A stretch of DNA of 64,000 nt from assembly GCA_965279205.1 (NCBI GenBank), contig OZ257144.1, forward strand, positions 124,001-188,000. Direction: 5' to 3'. How positions within the stretch are numbered: the stretch's first letter is position 1; each line of letters begins with the position of its first letter. The position numbers were made by a program, and so were the translations under genes. Below are positions 18,751 through 28,273 of this stretch, piece by piece. The notes beneath the pieces were generated by a model, which saw nothing but the letters and a program-made list of their open reading frames with translations, was not told the DNA's origin and did not search any database. This DNA is from UBA7672 sp965279205 (GTDB lineage Bacteria > Pseudomonadota > Alphaproteobacteria > Caulobacterales > Hyphomonadaceae).

Positions 18751-19245
18751 GCGCCCGTCCCCAATTCCCGCTTTCGTCAGGAACCCAACGGGAAATGGCT
18801 AGCAGACCAAAAAGAACATTTCAAGAACGATTTTGCGGGCGGCAAAATTCCGATTTCACATCACCACCGACAACACTGACAACACCGGCGCCGGCGACAC
18901 CGGCGGTTTCAACTCTGGCGGAAAATTCGCCGGATTCGGCGCGCTCACATCACCTCGCTCGGAAACCATGCGCGCAGCATAGGCCGGGCGCCGGGGGTGT
19001 CGGATAAGTTCTGGAAGCGATTTATTTTGTCCCACGGCGGAGCGCGGGTTTCTCGGGGGAAGCGCTGCTTCGGGGGGCGATATTCCGCACAGTTCGAGCA
19101 GGGTCGCGGCTCTGTCCACGGGTCATTCTCGGGCTTGTCCCGAGAATCCTGGTTCGGGAGGCCGGGGAACTGGTCGCTTTTCCCGATGACGATCCAGCCG
19201 GGTTTCTCGGGACAAGCCCGAGAATGACACCGGTGATGGGGCGGC
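18751..19245. other. 495-base intergenic stretch without a convincing gene
   Basis: Lies between the comM start and the gshB stop, both leftward. The first part should hold the comM promoter. The second part holds an inverted pair of REP-like hairpins. Open frames on both strands are low-complexity or lack a ribosome site, and I do not call any. Confidence 0.7.
19122..19228. repeat. Inverted pair of REP-like palindromes
   Basis: A 25-base element beginning GTCATTCTCGGGCTTG occurs at the left end (19122-19146), and its exact reverse complement occurs at the right end (19204-19228). Each is itself a hairpin (TTCTCGGG/CCCGAGAA), and the pair can fold on itself across a 57-base core. This head-to-tail arrangement is typical of REP doublets mobilised by TnpA-REP enzymes in trans. 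No transposase is nearby. Confidence 0.85.
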
Positions 19246-20190
19246 TTACCGAACCTTCTTCTCGATCACGTCCCACATTGCGGCGACGGCATCGATGCCG
19301 GAGAGGTTTTTCAGGGCGCGGGCGCCGGTGGGGGATGTGACGTTGATCTCGGTGAGCTTGCCGCCGATGACGTCGATGCCGACGAAGATGAGCCCGCGCT
19401 TTTTCAGCTCGGGGCCGATGGCGGCACAGATCTCGCGCTCCTTCGCGGTGAGTTCGGTCGCCTCAGCTTTGCCGCCGACGACGAGGTTGGAGCGGATGGC
19501 GCCGGCGGGCGGACGGCGGTTGATCGCGCCGACGGGTTCGCCATCGACCATGAGGATGCGCTTGTCGCCTTCGAACACTGCAGGAAGGAAGGCCTGGGCG
19601 ATGAACGCCTCGGGCCACATCTGCGAGAACAGACCGACGATGGCTTCGAGATTGCCGTCTTCGCGGCCTAGCTTGAGCACACCTGCCCCGCCATGGCCGT
19701 GCAGCGGCTTCAGCACGATGTCGCCATGGCGGTCGCGGAACTCCCGTACCAGACGCACATCGCGCGTGATCAGGGTCGGCGGCTGGAGTTCGGGGAACAT
19801 CAGCGGCAGCACTTTTTCGGGCGATGAGCGCACGCCGCCCGGATCGTTGACGACGAGCGTGTCGGGCTGGACGAGTTCGAGCAGGTGGGCGGCGGTGATG
19901 TAGCCCATGTGGAAGGGCGGATCCTGGCGCATCAGGACGACGTCGATGTCTTTCCGGAGATTAAGCGAGACAGGGGCTTCGAAGCTTGCGTGCGGCGTCT
20001 GGCCGGGGAAGACTTTCGCAGCGCGGGCGCGGGCGGAGACGAGGCCGGCGTCGTAGGCGAGATCGCCGACGCCATAGACGAAAACACGATGGCCGCGCTT
20101 CTGCGCTTCCTCGATCATCATGAAGCTTGAATCGCCGGCGGGGTTAACCGTTTCCAGCGGGTCCATCTGGACAGCGATGCGCAGCGACAT
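19246..20190 (-). CDS. gshB: Glutathione synthetase
   Basis: An ATP-grasp ligase that joins gamma-glutamylcysteine and glycine. Its 314 residues match the proteobacterial GshB length. The N-terminal MQMDPLE-type opening and the ATP-binding segments (DIVLKPLHGHGGAGVLKL, ILMVDGEPVGAINRRP) fit the family, as does GIDVIGGKLTEINVTSPTG near the end. It is the last gene of the leftward rsmI-yraN-BON-gshB run. Confidence 0.95.
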   Translation of the reverse strand: MSLRIAVQMDPLETVNPAGDSSFMMIEEAQKRGHRVFVYGVGDLAYDAGLVSARARAAKVFPGQTPHASFEAPVSLNLRKDIDVVLMRQDPPFHMGYITAAHLLELVQPDTLVVNDPGGVRSSPEKVLPLMFPELQPPTLITRDVRLVREFRDRHGDIVLKPLHGHGGAGVLKLGREDGNLEAIVGLFSQMWPEAFIAQAFLPAVFEGDKRILMVDGEPVGAINRRPPAGAIRSNLVVGGKAEATELTAKEREICAAIGPELKKRGLIFVGIDVIGGKLTEINVTSPTGARALKNLSGIDAVAAMWDVIEKKVR

Positions 20191-20286
20191 GTCGGGCTCC
20201 CGAGCGGCCCGCCTTACCTAGGTTGCCCTGCCCCCATGCGCAATTGGGCGCGCAATCTGGCGCGCGCAATCTCGTCCAGCGACCGG

Positions 20287-21072
20287 TCAGTTCGCGGGCG
20301 GAAGCGGCGCGCTTTGCAGGCCGAGGCTGTTGTTCGAGCCGGGAGGCGGCGCAGCGCCGGGAGCGTAGGGATCGCCATACTGCTGGCGAGTGGTCGGCGT
20401 CCGGTCGGGCCCGACGATAGGCGCCGCATCAGGCGCGGCCGGCGCGAGGCGGATGGCGCCCTGCGTGGTGTCGGGCGGAACAGGCTGGCCCTGCGCGGTG
20501 CTGGGCGGGGCGGCAGCGACACTGATGTCGGGCGGAGGCGAGCCACGCTCGCGCATCTTCACGTAGGAGACGACCTTGCTGACGCCGCCGACGACGCTGG
20601 CGTGCTCGGCGGCGCGGCGCAGCTCGTCCTCGGTACGCGCGAGGCCAAGCAGAAAGACCACGCCATTGTGGACTTGGATGTTGAAGTTCGTGCCCTTGAT
20701 GTCGTTGTCGGCGATCAGGCGCATGCGGATCTGCTCGGTGATCCACGCATCGTTCACATCGCGGCCGAGATCCCAGTTCTCGATCTGCAGTTCGTTGGCG
20801 ACCTCGTCGACGGAAGCAACCTGCCAGGCGATGCGCTCGGCTTCCTTGCGATCGGCCTCGGAGGGAACGCGACCGGACAGAAGGACGAAACGGTCGACAA
20901 CGGCGACATCGACCTCGCCATATTTTCCGAAGCCGCCGGCGCCGAACAGGCGTGTCTTGATCTCGGTAGCGGCAGAGGTGTCATCCAGCGACTCGCCGAA
21001 CGTGCGGTCGGATAGGCAGCCGCCGAGAAGAGGCGCTGCAAGCAGCAGGCAGGCGATAAGGCGTGCACTCAT
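20287..21072 (-). CDS. BON-domain lipoprotein
   Basis: A 261-residue predicted lipoprotein (signal peptide ending LLGGC) with two BON domains at about residues 35-105 and 110-175, followed by a Pro/Ala-rich unstructured tail. BON proteins such as DolP and OsmY act in the periplasm or at the outer membrane in envelope maintenance. The gene lies between yraN and gshB, next to the divergent LppC-type lipoprotein, a neighbourhood in which DolP-like proteins are common. The tail is longer than in typical DolP. Confidence 0.88.
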   Translation of the reverse strand: MSARLIACLLLAAPLLGGCLSDRTFGESLDDTSAATEIKTRLFGAGGFGKYGEVDVAVVDRFVLLSGRVPSEADRKEAERIAWQVASVDEVANELQIENWDLGRDVNDAWITEQIRMRLIADNDIKGTNFNIQVHNGVVFLLGLARTEDELRRAAEHASVVGGVSKVVSYVKMRERGSPPPDISVAAAPPSTAQGQPVPPDTTQGAIRLAPAAPDAAPIVGPDRTPTTRQQYGDPYAPGAAPPPGSNNSLGLQSAPLPPAN

Positions 21073-21178
21073 AGTCCCGATAGCTCCGTCCAGTTGGTCC
21101 CCAGCAGTCGTGCTAGATGCAGCATGCGGCGATTTTCGGGCGATTTGAAGCGCATACCGGTGAACCGGCCATGAACCC

Positions 21179-21574
21179 TCATCCCGATGGCCGGTGTTCA
21201 GCGCGCCAGGCGTCTTTCATATGCCGGGGCAGCCGTCCCGGGGCGAGAAGCACCACGTCGAAGCGCCAGAAATGGTCCTTGAGGTTGCGGCGCCGGCTGA
21301 CCCAGAGATTGGCGGCGCGCTCCAGCCTCTGGCGCAGGTCTGGCGTGACAGCGTCGAGGGCGGCGGCCTGCGTCTGGCGCGATTTCACCTCGACGAAAAC
21401 CAGTGTCCTGCCTTTCGTTGCGACCAGGTCGATCTCGCAGGCCGGCGTGCGGGCGCGGCGGTCGAGGATGCGGTAACCCTTGATCTGCAGCCACAGGGCG
21501 GCGGCGTTTTCCGCGCGGCGGCCGCTGCGCTCGCGCAAGCGGCGGAGGATCGAATGATCAGACTTCTTCGTCAT
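21179..21574 (-). CDS. yraN: YraN family (UPF0102) nuclease-like protein
   Basis: A 131-residue protein with a restriction-endonuclease-like core: AENAAALWLQIKGYRIL, then EIDLVATKGRTLVFVEVKSR with the D-ExK residues. The biochemical role is unproven. The start sits inside the end of rsmI, overlapping by 17 bases. ATG codons also occur at 15-base steps upstream because of a tandem repeat, so starts adding MTIQA units are possible. MTKKSDHS is the most downstream choice. Confidence 0.88.
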   Translation of the reverse strand: MTKKSDHSILRRLRERSGRRAENAAALWLQIKGYRILDRRARTPACEIDLVATKGRTLVFVEVKSRQTQAAALDAVTPDLRQRLERAANLWVSRRRNLKDHFWRFDVVLLAPGRLPRHMKDAWRAEHRPSG

Positions 21575-22595
21575 CGCCTGAATCGTCATCGCCTGAATCG
21601 TCGTCGCTTGAATCGTCGTCTTTGGCGCGCAGTTCGAGCGCGCGTTCATAGACGTCGCGGCGCTTGAGGCCGAGGGCTTCGGCGATTTCGGCGGCGACAT
21701 CCTTCAGGTGACGCGATGGATCAGCTGCGAGGATGGCGGCGTCGAGCGTATCGGCGTCCGGCGCTTCTGCGTCGGCAGGTGGACCGACAAGCACGACGAT
21801 CTCGCCGCGCGGCGGACCGGCCTCGGCATAGTGAGCAGCAAGATCGGCGAGCATGCCGCGGCGGGTTTCCTCGAACTTCTTGGTCAGCTCGCGGGCGACA
21901 GCGGCCTCGCGCGAACCCAGCACCTCGGCCATATCGGCAAGGCTGGCGGCAAGACGCGAGGGGCCTTCGAAGAAGATCAGCGTTCCTTGCGTCGATTTCA
22001 TCTCGGCAAGGAAGCGCTTGCGTGCTGCGGACTTGGGCGGCGGAAAGCCAGCGAAAGTGAACCGGTCGGTCGGCAGGCCGGAGGACGTCAGCGCGGTGAG
22101 CGGCGCTGAGGCGCCAGGAATAGCGAAAACGCTGATGCCGCGCTCAACGGCTTCGCGCACCAGCTTGTAGCCGGGATCGGAGACAAGCGGTGTTCCGGCG
22201 TCTGAAATCAGGGCGATGCGGGCGCCGGTTTCCAATTCGTTAAGCAGGCCGGGCCGCGCCTGCGCGCCGTTGTGGTCATGATATGGCCGCAGTCGCGCTG
22301 ACACTCCGAAGGCTGACATGAGCTTGCCGGTAACCCGCGTGTCTTCCGCGCAGACCACATCGACGGACGCGAGAATGTCGAGGGCCCTGAGCGTGATGTC
22401 CCGCAGGTTGCCTATGGGAGTCGAAACAACGTAGAGCCCGGGCGCCAGCCTGGGATCGGCCCGGAAAAGGCGCGAGGAACCGGCTTCTTCCGATTGCCGG
22501 GAATCATCCTCCAGCCTAGCTTCCGCCTCGTCCACTACCGCCTTTGTGGGGGCCGGGTCCGAAGACGCATCCTCAGGAGGGGTCGCGCATGCCAT
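21558..22595 (-). CDS. rsmI: 16S rRNA (cytidine1402-2'-O)-methyltransferase RsmI
   Basis: Methylates C1402 of 16S rRNA using SAM. It has 345 residues with the family opening GLYVVSTPIGNLRDITLRAL near residue 53 and the SAM region ALISDAGTPLVSDPGYKLV. The C-terminus ends in an acidic DDDSG repeat tract. The assigned ATG would overlap the divergent lipoprotein gene by seven bases. A GTG twenty codons in is an alternative, so the first ~45 residues, which lack homology features, are uncertain. Confidence 0.92.
   Translation of the reverse strand: MACATPPEDASSDPAPTKAVVDEAEARLEDDSRQSEEAGSSRLFRADPRLAPGLYVVSTPIGNLRDITLRALDILASVDVVCAEDTRVTGKLMSAFGVSARLRPYHDHNGAQARPGLLNELETGARIALISDAGTPLVSDPGYKLVREAVERGISVFAIPGASAPLTALTSSGLPTDRFTFAGFPPPKSAARKRFLAEMKSTQGTLIFFEGPSRLAASLADMAEVLGSREAAVARELTKKFEETRRGMLADLAAHYAEAGPPRGEIVVLVGPPADAEAPDADTLDAAILAADPSRHLKDVAAEIAEALGLKRRDVYERALELRAKDDDSSDDDSGDDDSGDDEEV
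21571..21615. repeat. 15-base tandem repeat spanning the rsmI end and yraN start
   Basis: Two perfect units of tcatcgcctgaatcg and a third with two changes. In the rsmI frame they encode repeated DDDSG. In the yraN frame they encode MTIQA and supply alternative start codons. A unit gain or loss would change both proteins by five residues without a frameshift. Confidence 0.85.
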
Positions 22596-23884
22596 CTGAA
22601 CCTCGAGCCCGCCGGCTAGCCGCGGTTTCCATACTTGCGCTGGCTATGGTTGCAGCGTGCACCAGCGGTCCGCCGCGTCCGACGACGCCGACATATAGCG
22701 GTGTCCTGCGTCCCGATCCAAGCCGTCCGCCGCGTCCGGGCGATCCGCTGCCCTCCGCGCCGGTCTCGGATGTCTATGCCGAGAGCCGCAATGCGTACAT
22801 GCCGCGCCATATCCCGCGCAGCGAACTGTCGAACGTGAAACGGGTGGCGGTGCTGCTGCCCTTCTCCTCGACCAATGCAGAAGTCCAGAAACAGAGCCGC
22901 GGGCTCTACAACGCCATCCAGATGGCGCTGTTCGAGCGGAATGTTCGCGATGTCGTGCTGATGCCGCGGGATGCGACCTCGAGCGACGCCCAAACGATCG
23001 CCAATATCACCGAGCAGGTGGTGCGCGATGGCGCGATCGCCGTGATCGGCCCGGTGTTCGCCCAGCAGGTTCCGGCGGTTGCCAGCGAAGCAGCGGAAGT
23101 GCGCGCGCCAGTGCTGGCCTTCTCGACGGACGCCTCCGCCATCGGGCGCGGCGCCTATCTGATGTCGCTGACGCCGCAGACGGAAGTCGAGCGGATCGTC
23201 GACTGGGCCGCGACCCAGGGCATCAACCGCTTCGCGATGTTCGGACCAGACACGGCCAATGGCCGCTCGATCGAGGCGGCGCTGCGCCAGGAAGCCGCCG
23301 AGCGCGGCGGGACCGTGATCGGCGTCGAATACTACCAGGCCGGCAGCGCGACGCCGCAGACCGAAGCGCGGCGTCTTGCAACCGTGATCAAGGCCGAGCA
23401 CGCAGCCCATCCGGGCAAGGTGGCGGTGCTGATTCCCGAACAGGGCGTGCAGCTGCGCTCGGTTGCATCTCTCTTGCCCTATTTCGACGTGAACCCACGG
23501 GAGGTGCGCTTCCTTGGCACCGGCCAGTGGAACGATCCGGACGTGTGGCGCGAGCCGTCGCTCTATGGCGGCGCCTTCCCGGCGCCCGATCCGGCCGCGC
23601 TGGCGGATTTCGAGAAGCGCTATCAGGCGATCTTCGGCGAAGCTCCGCCCAGGCTGGCGAGCTTCGGCTATGACGCCGGCGCGCTGGCGGCGACGCTGGC
23701 GGATGCGAACCGGCTCGATGCGGCGATGATCCAGCGGCCGCAGGGCTGGGCAGGCGTCAACGGCCTGTTCCGCTTCCTGCCGGATGGCAGTGTCGAGCGG
23801 GCGCTGGCGATCATGCAGTTGCAGGACCGCGGCGGCATCAGGATCGTCTCGCCGCCGATCCAGGCGTTTGCGCCGGGAAGCTGA
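22589..23884 (+). CDS. LppC-type penicillin-binding protein activator lipoprotein
   Basis: A 431-residue lipoprotein (lipobox MVAAC, then a Pro-rich linker) with a type I periplasmic-binding fold, as in the C-terminal half of LpoA/LppC, the outer-membrane activator of PBP1a. An ideal AGGAGG site fixes the ATG. It lacks the N-terminal TPR half of enterobacterial LpoA, as is usual in alphaproteobacteria. It is divergent from rsmI, a conserved pairing. Confidence 0.88.
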   Translation: MPSEPRARRLAAVSILALAMVAACTSGPPRPTTPTYSGVLRPDPSRPPRPGDPLPSAPVSDVYAESRNAYMPRHIPRSELSNVKRVAVLLPFSSTNAEVQKQSRGLYNAIQMALFERNVRDVVLMPRDATSSDAQTIANITEQVVRDGAIAVIGPVFAQQVPAVASEAAEVRAPVLAFSTDASAIGRGAYLMSLTPQTEVERIVDWAATQGINRFAMFGPDTANGRSIEAALRQEAAERGGTVIGVEYYQAGSATPQTEARRLATVIKAEHAAHPGKVAVLIPEQGVQLRSVASLLPYFDVNPREVRFLGTGQWNDPDVWREPSLYGGAFPAPDPAALADFEKRYQAIFGEAPPRLASFGYDAGALAATLADANRLDAAMIQRPQGWAGVNGLFRFLPDGSVERALAIMQLQDRGGIRIVSPPIQAFAPGS

Positions 23885-23892
23885 GCCGGAAG

Positions 23893-25041
23893 CTAGGGCG
23901 AAATCTCCGCAGCGATCCGGTCCGCCGCGAGGCGGCCTGATAGCGTAAGCGCGATGCGGCCGGCGCTGTGGTTGAGCAGGCCGAGCTGTTCGAACTCCGC
24001 TATGCGGGTGTCGTTGAGCGACAGGTCGAGTTCTTCGATGTCGGAGACAGCGAGGCCTTCGATGACGCGCAGGCCCATCGAGACGCGCTCGCGCGCCTGC
24101 GCCAGCGGATCGAGCGCATCGGCGGCGGCCCAGCCAAGGCCAGTGGTTTTCACTCTTTGCAGGTAATCACCGGGTTTTTCGGCGGCTTCGATGGCGAGGC
24201 GATCATTGCCCGACGTGAGGCGCCCGTGCGCGCCGGGGCCTGCGCCTACCCAGTCGCCTGAGGCCCAGTAGATGCGGTTGTGGGCGGATTGGTGGTCGGG
24301 CCCGCGCGCATGGTTGGAAATCTCGTAGGCGGAGTAGCCGGCGCGGTTGGCGATCTCCTGTGTCAGCTCGTAGAGGTCGGCGGCGCGCTCATCATCCAGG
24401 GGTGTCCAGTCCTCGCGCTTCACGGCGCGCGAGAAGGCGGCGCCGGGTTCGATGGAGAGTTCGTAGAGCGAGAGGTGATCGGCGTCGAGCTCGACGGCGC
24501 GGTCGAGTTCGGTGCGCCAGTCGTCGATGGTCTGGTTGGGTAGAGCGTAGATCAAGTCGATCGAGACGGAGCGGAATTTTCCACGCGCTTCCTTCAGGGC
24601 GGTGAGCGCATCGGCGGCGGAATGCGTGCGGCCGAGGAATTTCAGGCGGGTGTCGTCGAGTGACTGCAGGCCAAGCGACAGGCGGTTGACGCCGGCGCTG
24701 GCGAAATCGGCAAAGCGTGTGGCGTCGTCCGGATTGGCTTCGAGCGTGACCTCGGCGGCGGGTCTGACGCCCCAGAGCGCATCGATCTTCTCAAGCACCT
24801 GCGCAACCTGATCGCCGGTCATCAGCGAAGGCGTGCCGCCACCAAGAAAGATCGCGTCGACCGTGCGGGCGCCGGTGCGACTGCGCCAGCCTTCGAGATC
24901 GGCTAGGATCGCATCCAGCAGCGGGGCGGTGTCGCGCGCCTTGGCGGCGTAGACGTTGAAGTCGCAATACGGGCAGATGCGGGCGCAATACGGCCAGTGG
25001 ATATAGACGCCGAAGCCGCGGGTTGGGTTGAAGCCGGTCAT
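23893..25041 (-). CDS. hemW: Radical SAM haem chaperone HemW
   Basis: A 382-residue radical SAM protein with CARICPYC (CxxxCxxC) near the N-terminus, followed by the glycine-rich SAM motif LGGGTPS. The opening GVYIHWPYC is typical of HemW, which handles haem for respiratory proteins. It lacks the extended N-terminus of true HemN oxygen-independent coproporphyrinogen oxidase, so HemW is preferred. It is convergent with the LppC gene, eight bases apart. Confidence 0.93.
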   Translation of the reverse strand: MTGFNPTRGFGVYIHWPYCARICPYCDFNVYAAKARDTAPLLDAILADLEGWRSRTGARTVDAIFLGGGTPSLMTGDQVAQVLEKIDALWGVRPAAEVTLEANPDDATRFADFASAGVNRLSLGLQSLDDTRLKFLGRTHSAADALTALKEARGKFRSVSIDLIYALPNQTIDDWRTELDRAVELDADHLSLYELSIEPGAAFSRAVKREDWTPLDDERAADLYELTQEIANRAGYSAYEISNHARGPDHQSAHNRIYWASGDWVGAGPGAHGRLTSGNDRLAIEAAEKPGDYLQRVKTTGLGWAAADALDPLAQARERVSMGLRVIEGLAVSDIEELDLSLNDTRIAEFEQLGLLNHSAGRIALTLSGRLAADRIAAEISP

Positions 25042-25074
25042 GGGCCAAGCGCTGACGCTGAAATCGCGTTCAGG

Positions 25075-26649
25075 TCAACCGGCCTCGCCTGCGCCGCTGG
25101 CCTGAGCCGCCGGCTTGTCTGGCAGGGTGAATTCGATCCGGGCGCCATTGCGGTAGCCGGGATCGACACGGATCTCGCCGCCATGGCTCTGGACGATGGT
25201 GCGGCAGGTGGACAGGCCAATGCCGCTTCCCTCGCCTGCGGTGTGGACGCCCCGGGCCAGGGGGTTGAAAGCGACCACCGCGAAATCGGGATCGAAGCCG
25301 ACGCCATTGTCCTCGAGCGAGACCTTCCAAACATCGCCTTCGCGCACGCCATCGATCCGGATCGCGAGTGGCCGGTCCTTGCGCCGGTTCTTGATCGCAT
25401 TGGCGATCAGGTTCTGCAGGACGGTGGTGATCAGCGTTGAATCGCAGCGCAGGCGGGCCTCGTGCAGCACCGTGACCTTCGCCGAAATCTTATCGAGATC
25501 GGCGGCGTGCTGAGCGGCGGCGGCCTGAACGAGTTCGCCGAGCGAATGATTGCCGAGGGACACGCGCGTAAAGCCCGAGCGGGAATAGTCGAGCATGCCG
25601 TCGATGATCTTCGGCATTTCCAGCGCGCTATCGTGAATTGACCTTGCATGCCTGCGCGCGGCGTCCATGTCGGCCTTGCCAAGCGCTTCGGCGAGCAATT
25701 CGCTATAGAGCATGATGTGGCGGGCGGGCGCCTTGAGATCGTGCGCGGCGGAGCTGGCATATTGCTCTAGCGCCTCGTTGGCGCGCGACAGGCGGGCTGC
25801 GCGATCGTTGGCTTCGGCCTGCCAGTCGGAAATTATCCGCGACAGCCACCACAGCAACAGAGCGCCCATGATGACGAAGATCGTCGCATCAGCGGCAAAG
25901 AGCGCCTCCTGTGACCAGCCGAGCATGGCTGTGAGCCCGAGGCTGGCCGCCGCCGCGGCTACCGGAAGAAGAACCGCGACAGGAAGCGCGCGACGAAGAA
26001 GGCGCCCGCGCAGGCTCGGCTGGAGCAGCACGCGCGCAAAGCCGAGCTTCGGATGCAGCATCACACACACGAGCATGAACCACACAATCAGCGTGGCGGT
26101 GTGCAGCGCCATGGTGTTGAGCGGGCTGTTCTCGTCCGGCGCGCCCTGAAACAGCAGCAGGCCGAGAATACGAAACAGCGCCGGCGTCGCCGCGACCAGC
26201 GCCAGGACGCCCGCAGCCAGCGACCAGCGCCGGGCGTGGTTGATGAGCAGCGGCGTTACGCCACCGGCCATCAGACCAAAGATCGTGGCGTTCGAGGGAG
26301 TGATCGACCAGGGATCGGTCTCGACTCCGGACTCGCGGGTCAGGCCCATCCACGCCGTAACGATCACGACGCCTGCGGCCAGTCCCGAGGATGCCCAGAG
26401 CGCGCGCTGCGATTGGCGCAACGACAGGAGATAGCTGAGCGACAGCGCCATCAGCACCGCGGCTGTGCGCGCTTTCATTGTGGGGAAGCCGGGGATGATG
26501 GTCTGCGCGGCTTCGACATTGAAGCCGTAGCCAATGATCAGCACCGCAGCGGCGATCGTGCCGATGGCGGCTGCGTGCCATTCCAGAGCCGAGAAATATC
26601 CGCGACGCGGCAGGCGAAGATAGTTTTCAGGCGATGTCTGCGGGGTCAT
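25075..26649 (-). CDS. Membrane histidine kinase, copy A
   Basis: A 524-residue kinase: about eight hydrophobic segments (residues 25-270), a short linker, HisKA (AAHDLKAPARHI, His near 303), and HATPase with N-box NLIANAIKN, G1 DNGVGFD and G2 GSGIGLSTC. No PAS or GAF sensor is present, so the membrane block is the likely sensor. The HDLKAP form resembles bacteriophytochrome-type kinases. It is a close paralogue of the next gene, 39 bases away, and last in the operon. Confidence 0.9.
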   Translation of the reverse strand: MTPQTSPENYLRLPRRGYFSALEWHAAAIGTIAAAVLIIGYGFNVEAAQTIIPGFPTMKARTAAVLMALSLSYLLSLRQSQRALWASSGLAAGVVIVTAWMGLTRESGVETDPWSITPSNATIFGLMAGGVTPLLINHARRWSLAAGVLALVAATPALFRILGLLLFQGAPDENSPLNTMALHTATLIVWFMLVCVMLHPKLGFARVLLQPSLRGRLLRRALPVAVLLPVAAAAASLGLTAMLGWSQEALFAADATIFVIMGALLLWWLSRIISDWQAEANDRAARLSRANEALEQYASSAAHDLKAPARHIMLYSELLAEALGKADMDAARRHARSIHDSALEMPKIIDGMLDYSRSGFTRVSLGNHSLGELVQAAAAQHAADLDKISAKVTVLHEARLRCDSTLITTVLQNLIANAIKNRRKDRPLAIRIDGVREGDVWKVSLEDNGVGFDPDFAVVAFNPLARGVHTAGEGSGIGLSTCRTIVQSHGGEIRVDPGYRNGARIEFTLPDKPAAQASGAGEAG

Positions 26650-26688
26650 GGCGATCGGTTATTGCCGGTCGTAACAATCGATTTTGCT

Positions 26689-28239
26689 TCAGGCGGGCTG
26701 CGTGGCCTGGAACGGGAGCGTAAACTCGATGCGCGCGCCGCCGCGATAGCCGGGGTCGACGCGAATCTCGCCACCATGACTCTGCACGATGGTGCGGCAG
26801 GTCGCGAGGCCGATGCCGGCACCCTCGCCCGCCGTGTGAACGCCGCGCGCGAGCGGATTGAAAGCGACAACCGCGAAATCGGGATCGAAGCCGACGCCAT
26901 TGTCCTCGATCGAGACTCTCCAGGTCTTGTCCTCGCGCACGCCATCGATGCGGATGGCAAGCGGCCTGTCCTTGCGCCGGTTCTTTACGGCGTTGGCGAT
27001 GAGATTCTGGAAGACCGTCGTGAGCAGCGTCCAGTCGCAGGGCAGCCGCACCTCGTGAAGCACGGTGACCTTTGCGGCAGCGGCTTCAAGTTCGGCGGCA
27101 TGCGGGGTGGCGGCGGCCTGCACGAGTTCGCTGAGCGAGTTGTCGCCGAGCGTGATGCGGGTGAAAGCCGAGCGCGAATAGTCGAGCATGCCATCGATGA
27201 TCTTCGGCATTTCCAGCGCGCTGTCGCGGATCGATGCGGCGTGCCTGCGCGCGGCGTCCGCATCGCCCTTGGCCAGCGCCTCCCCGAGCAGTTCGCTGTA
27301 GAGCATGATGTGGCGGGCGGGCGCCTTGAGGTCGTGCGCGGCGGAACTGGCGTACTGCTCCAGCGCCTCGTTGGCGCGGGACAGACGGGAGGCGCGGTCA
27401 TTCGCTTCTGCCTGCCAGCTGGCCACGAGCTGCGACAGCCACCAGATCAGGCTGACGCCAAGCGTGACGCTGACGATGGCAGAGAGGGCGAACAGAAGCT
27501 CGACCGACCATCCGAACGCGACCGACAGGATGAGACCGCCAGCCGATGCAAGAACCGGCAGGAGGACGACGAAAGGCAGCGCGCGCCGCAACAGGCGGCC
27601 GCGCAGGCTGGCCTGTTGCACCGCTGCGCCGAAACCGAGATTCGGGTGCAGCAGGATGCACACGCCCATGAACCAGACGATCAGGATGGCGGTGTGAATC
27701 GCCATGGAGCCGAGCAGGCTCGCTTCCTGCGGCGGCGCGCCCCAGAAGAACAACAGCCCGAGTATCCGGTAGAGCGCCGGCGTCGCGGCAAGGAGCGCCA
27801 AGACGCCTGCCACAAGCCGATAGCGCGGCGCGTGATTGATGATCAGGATTGAAACGCCGCCGATGACCAGCGAGAGCAGCGTCGCCTGGATCGGCACCAG
27901 CGCCGATTCACCATTCTCCTCGATCCCCCAATTGTTGGCGACCAGGGTGCCGATCCAGATGACCGTGCCGCCGGCGACCAGTGAGGAGAGTATGTGCGCG
28001 TTGCGCGACGGCCGCAGCGACAGCATGTAGGCGACCGCCAGAAGCATGAAGGCGAACGCCGTGCGCGGACGCATCGGCGGGAATCCGGGAATGATTGTTT
28101 GGGCCGCTTCGACGTTGAAGCCGTAGCCTATGAAAAAGACGATGGCGGCGACGCTGCCGATGGCGACGGCATGCAGCTCAAGCGCCGAGAAGTATCGGCG
28201 TCTTGGCAGGTGGAGATAGCTGTCGACCGCTTGCGTCAT
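26689..28239 (-). CDS. Membrane histidine kinase, copy B
   Basis: A 516-residue paralogue of copy A with the same architecture. The blocks GYGFNVEAAQTIIPGFP, SSAAHDLKAPARHIMLYSEL and AFNPLARGVHTAGEG are shared word for word. The transmembrane loops and the segment near residues 95-125 differ, as expected if the sensed signal has diverged. It is preceded by the receiver gene 34 bases upstream. Confidence 0.9.
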   Translation of the reverse strand: MTQAVDSYLHLPRRRYFSALELHAVAIGSVAAIVFFIGYGFNVEAAQTIIPGFPPMRPRTAFAFMLLAVAYMLSLRPSRNAHILSSLVAGGTVIWIGTLVANNWGIEENGESALVPIQATLLSLVIGGVSILIINHAPRYRLVAGVLALLAATPALYRILGLLFFWGAPPQEASLLGSMAIHTAILIVWFMGVCILLHPNLGFGAAVQQASLRGRLLRRALPFVVLLPVLASAGGLILSVAFGWSVELLFALSAIVSVTLGVSLIWWLSQLVASWQAEANDRASRLSRANEALEQYASSAAHDLKAPARHIMLYSELLGEALAKGDADAARRHAASIRDSALEMPKIIDGMLDYSRSAFTRITLGDNSLSELVQAAATPHAAELEAAAAKVTVLHEVRLPCDWTLLTTVFQNLIANAVKNRRKDRPLAIRIDGVREDKTWRVSIEDNGVGFDPDFAVVAFNPLARGVHTAGEGAGIGLATCRTIVQSHGGEIRVDPGYRGGARIEFTLPFQATQPA

Positions 28240-28273
28240 GGACCCCCTGATCCGGCGCCTGCATTAAGGAAGT

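Noticed and set aside
18856..19119. 87-residue leftward frame in the comM-gshB gap
   Set aside because: Proline-rich, low-complexity, with no ribosome site, and overlapping the REP region.
19122..19228. CRISPR array
   Set aside because: Only two inverted copies of one palindrome with no spacers; it fits a REP doublet.
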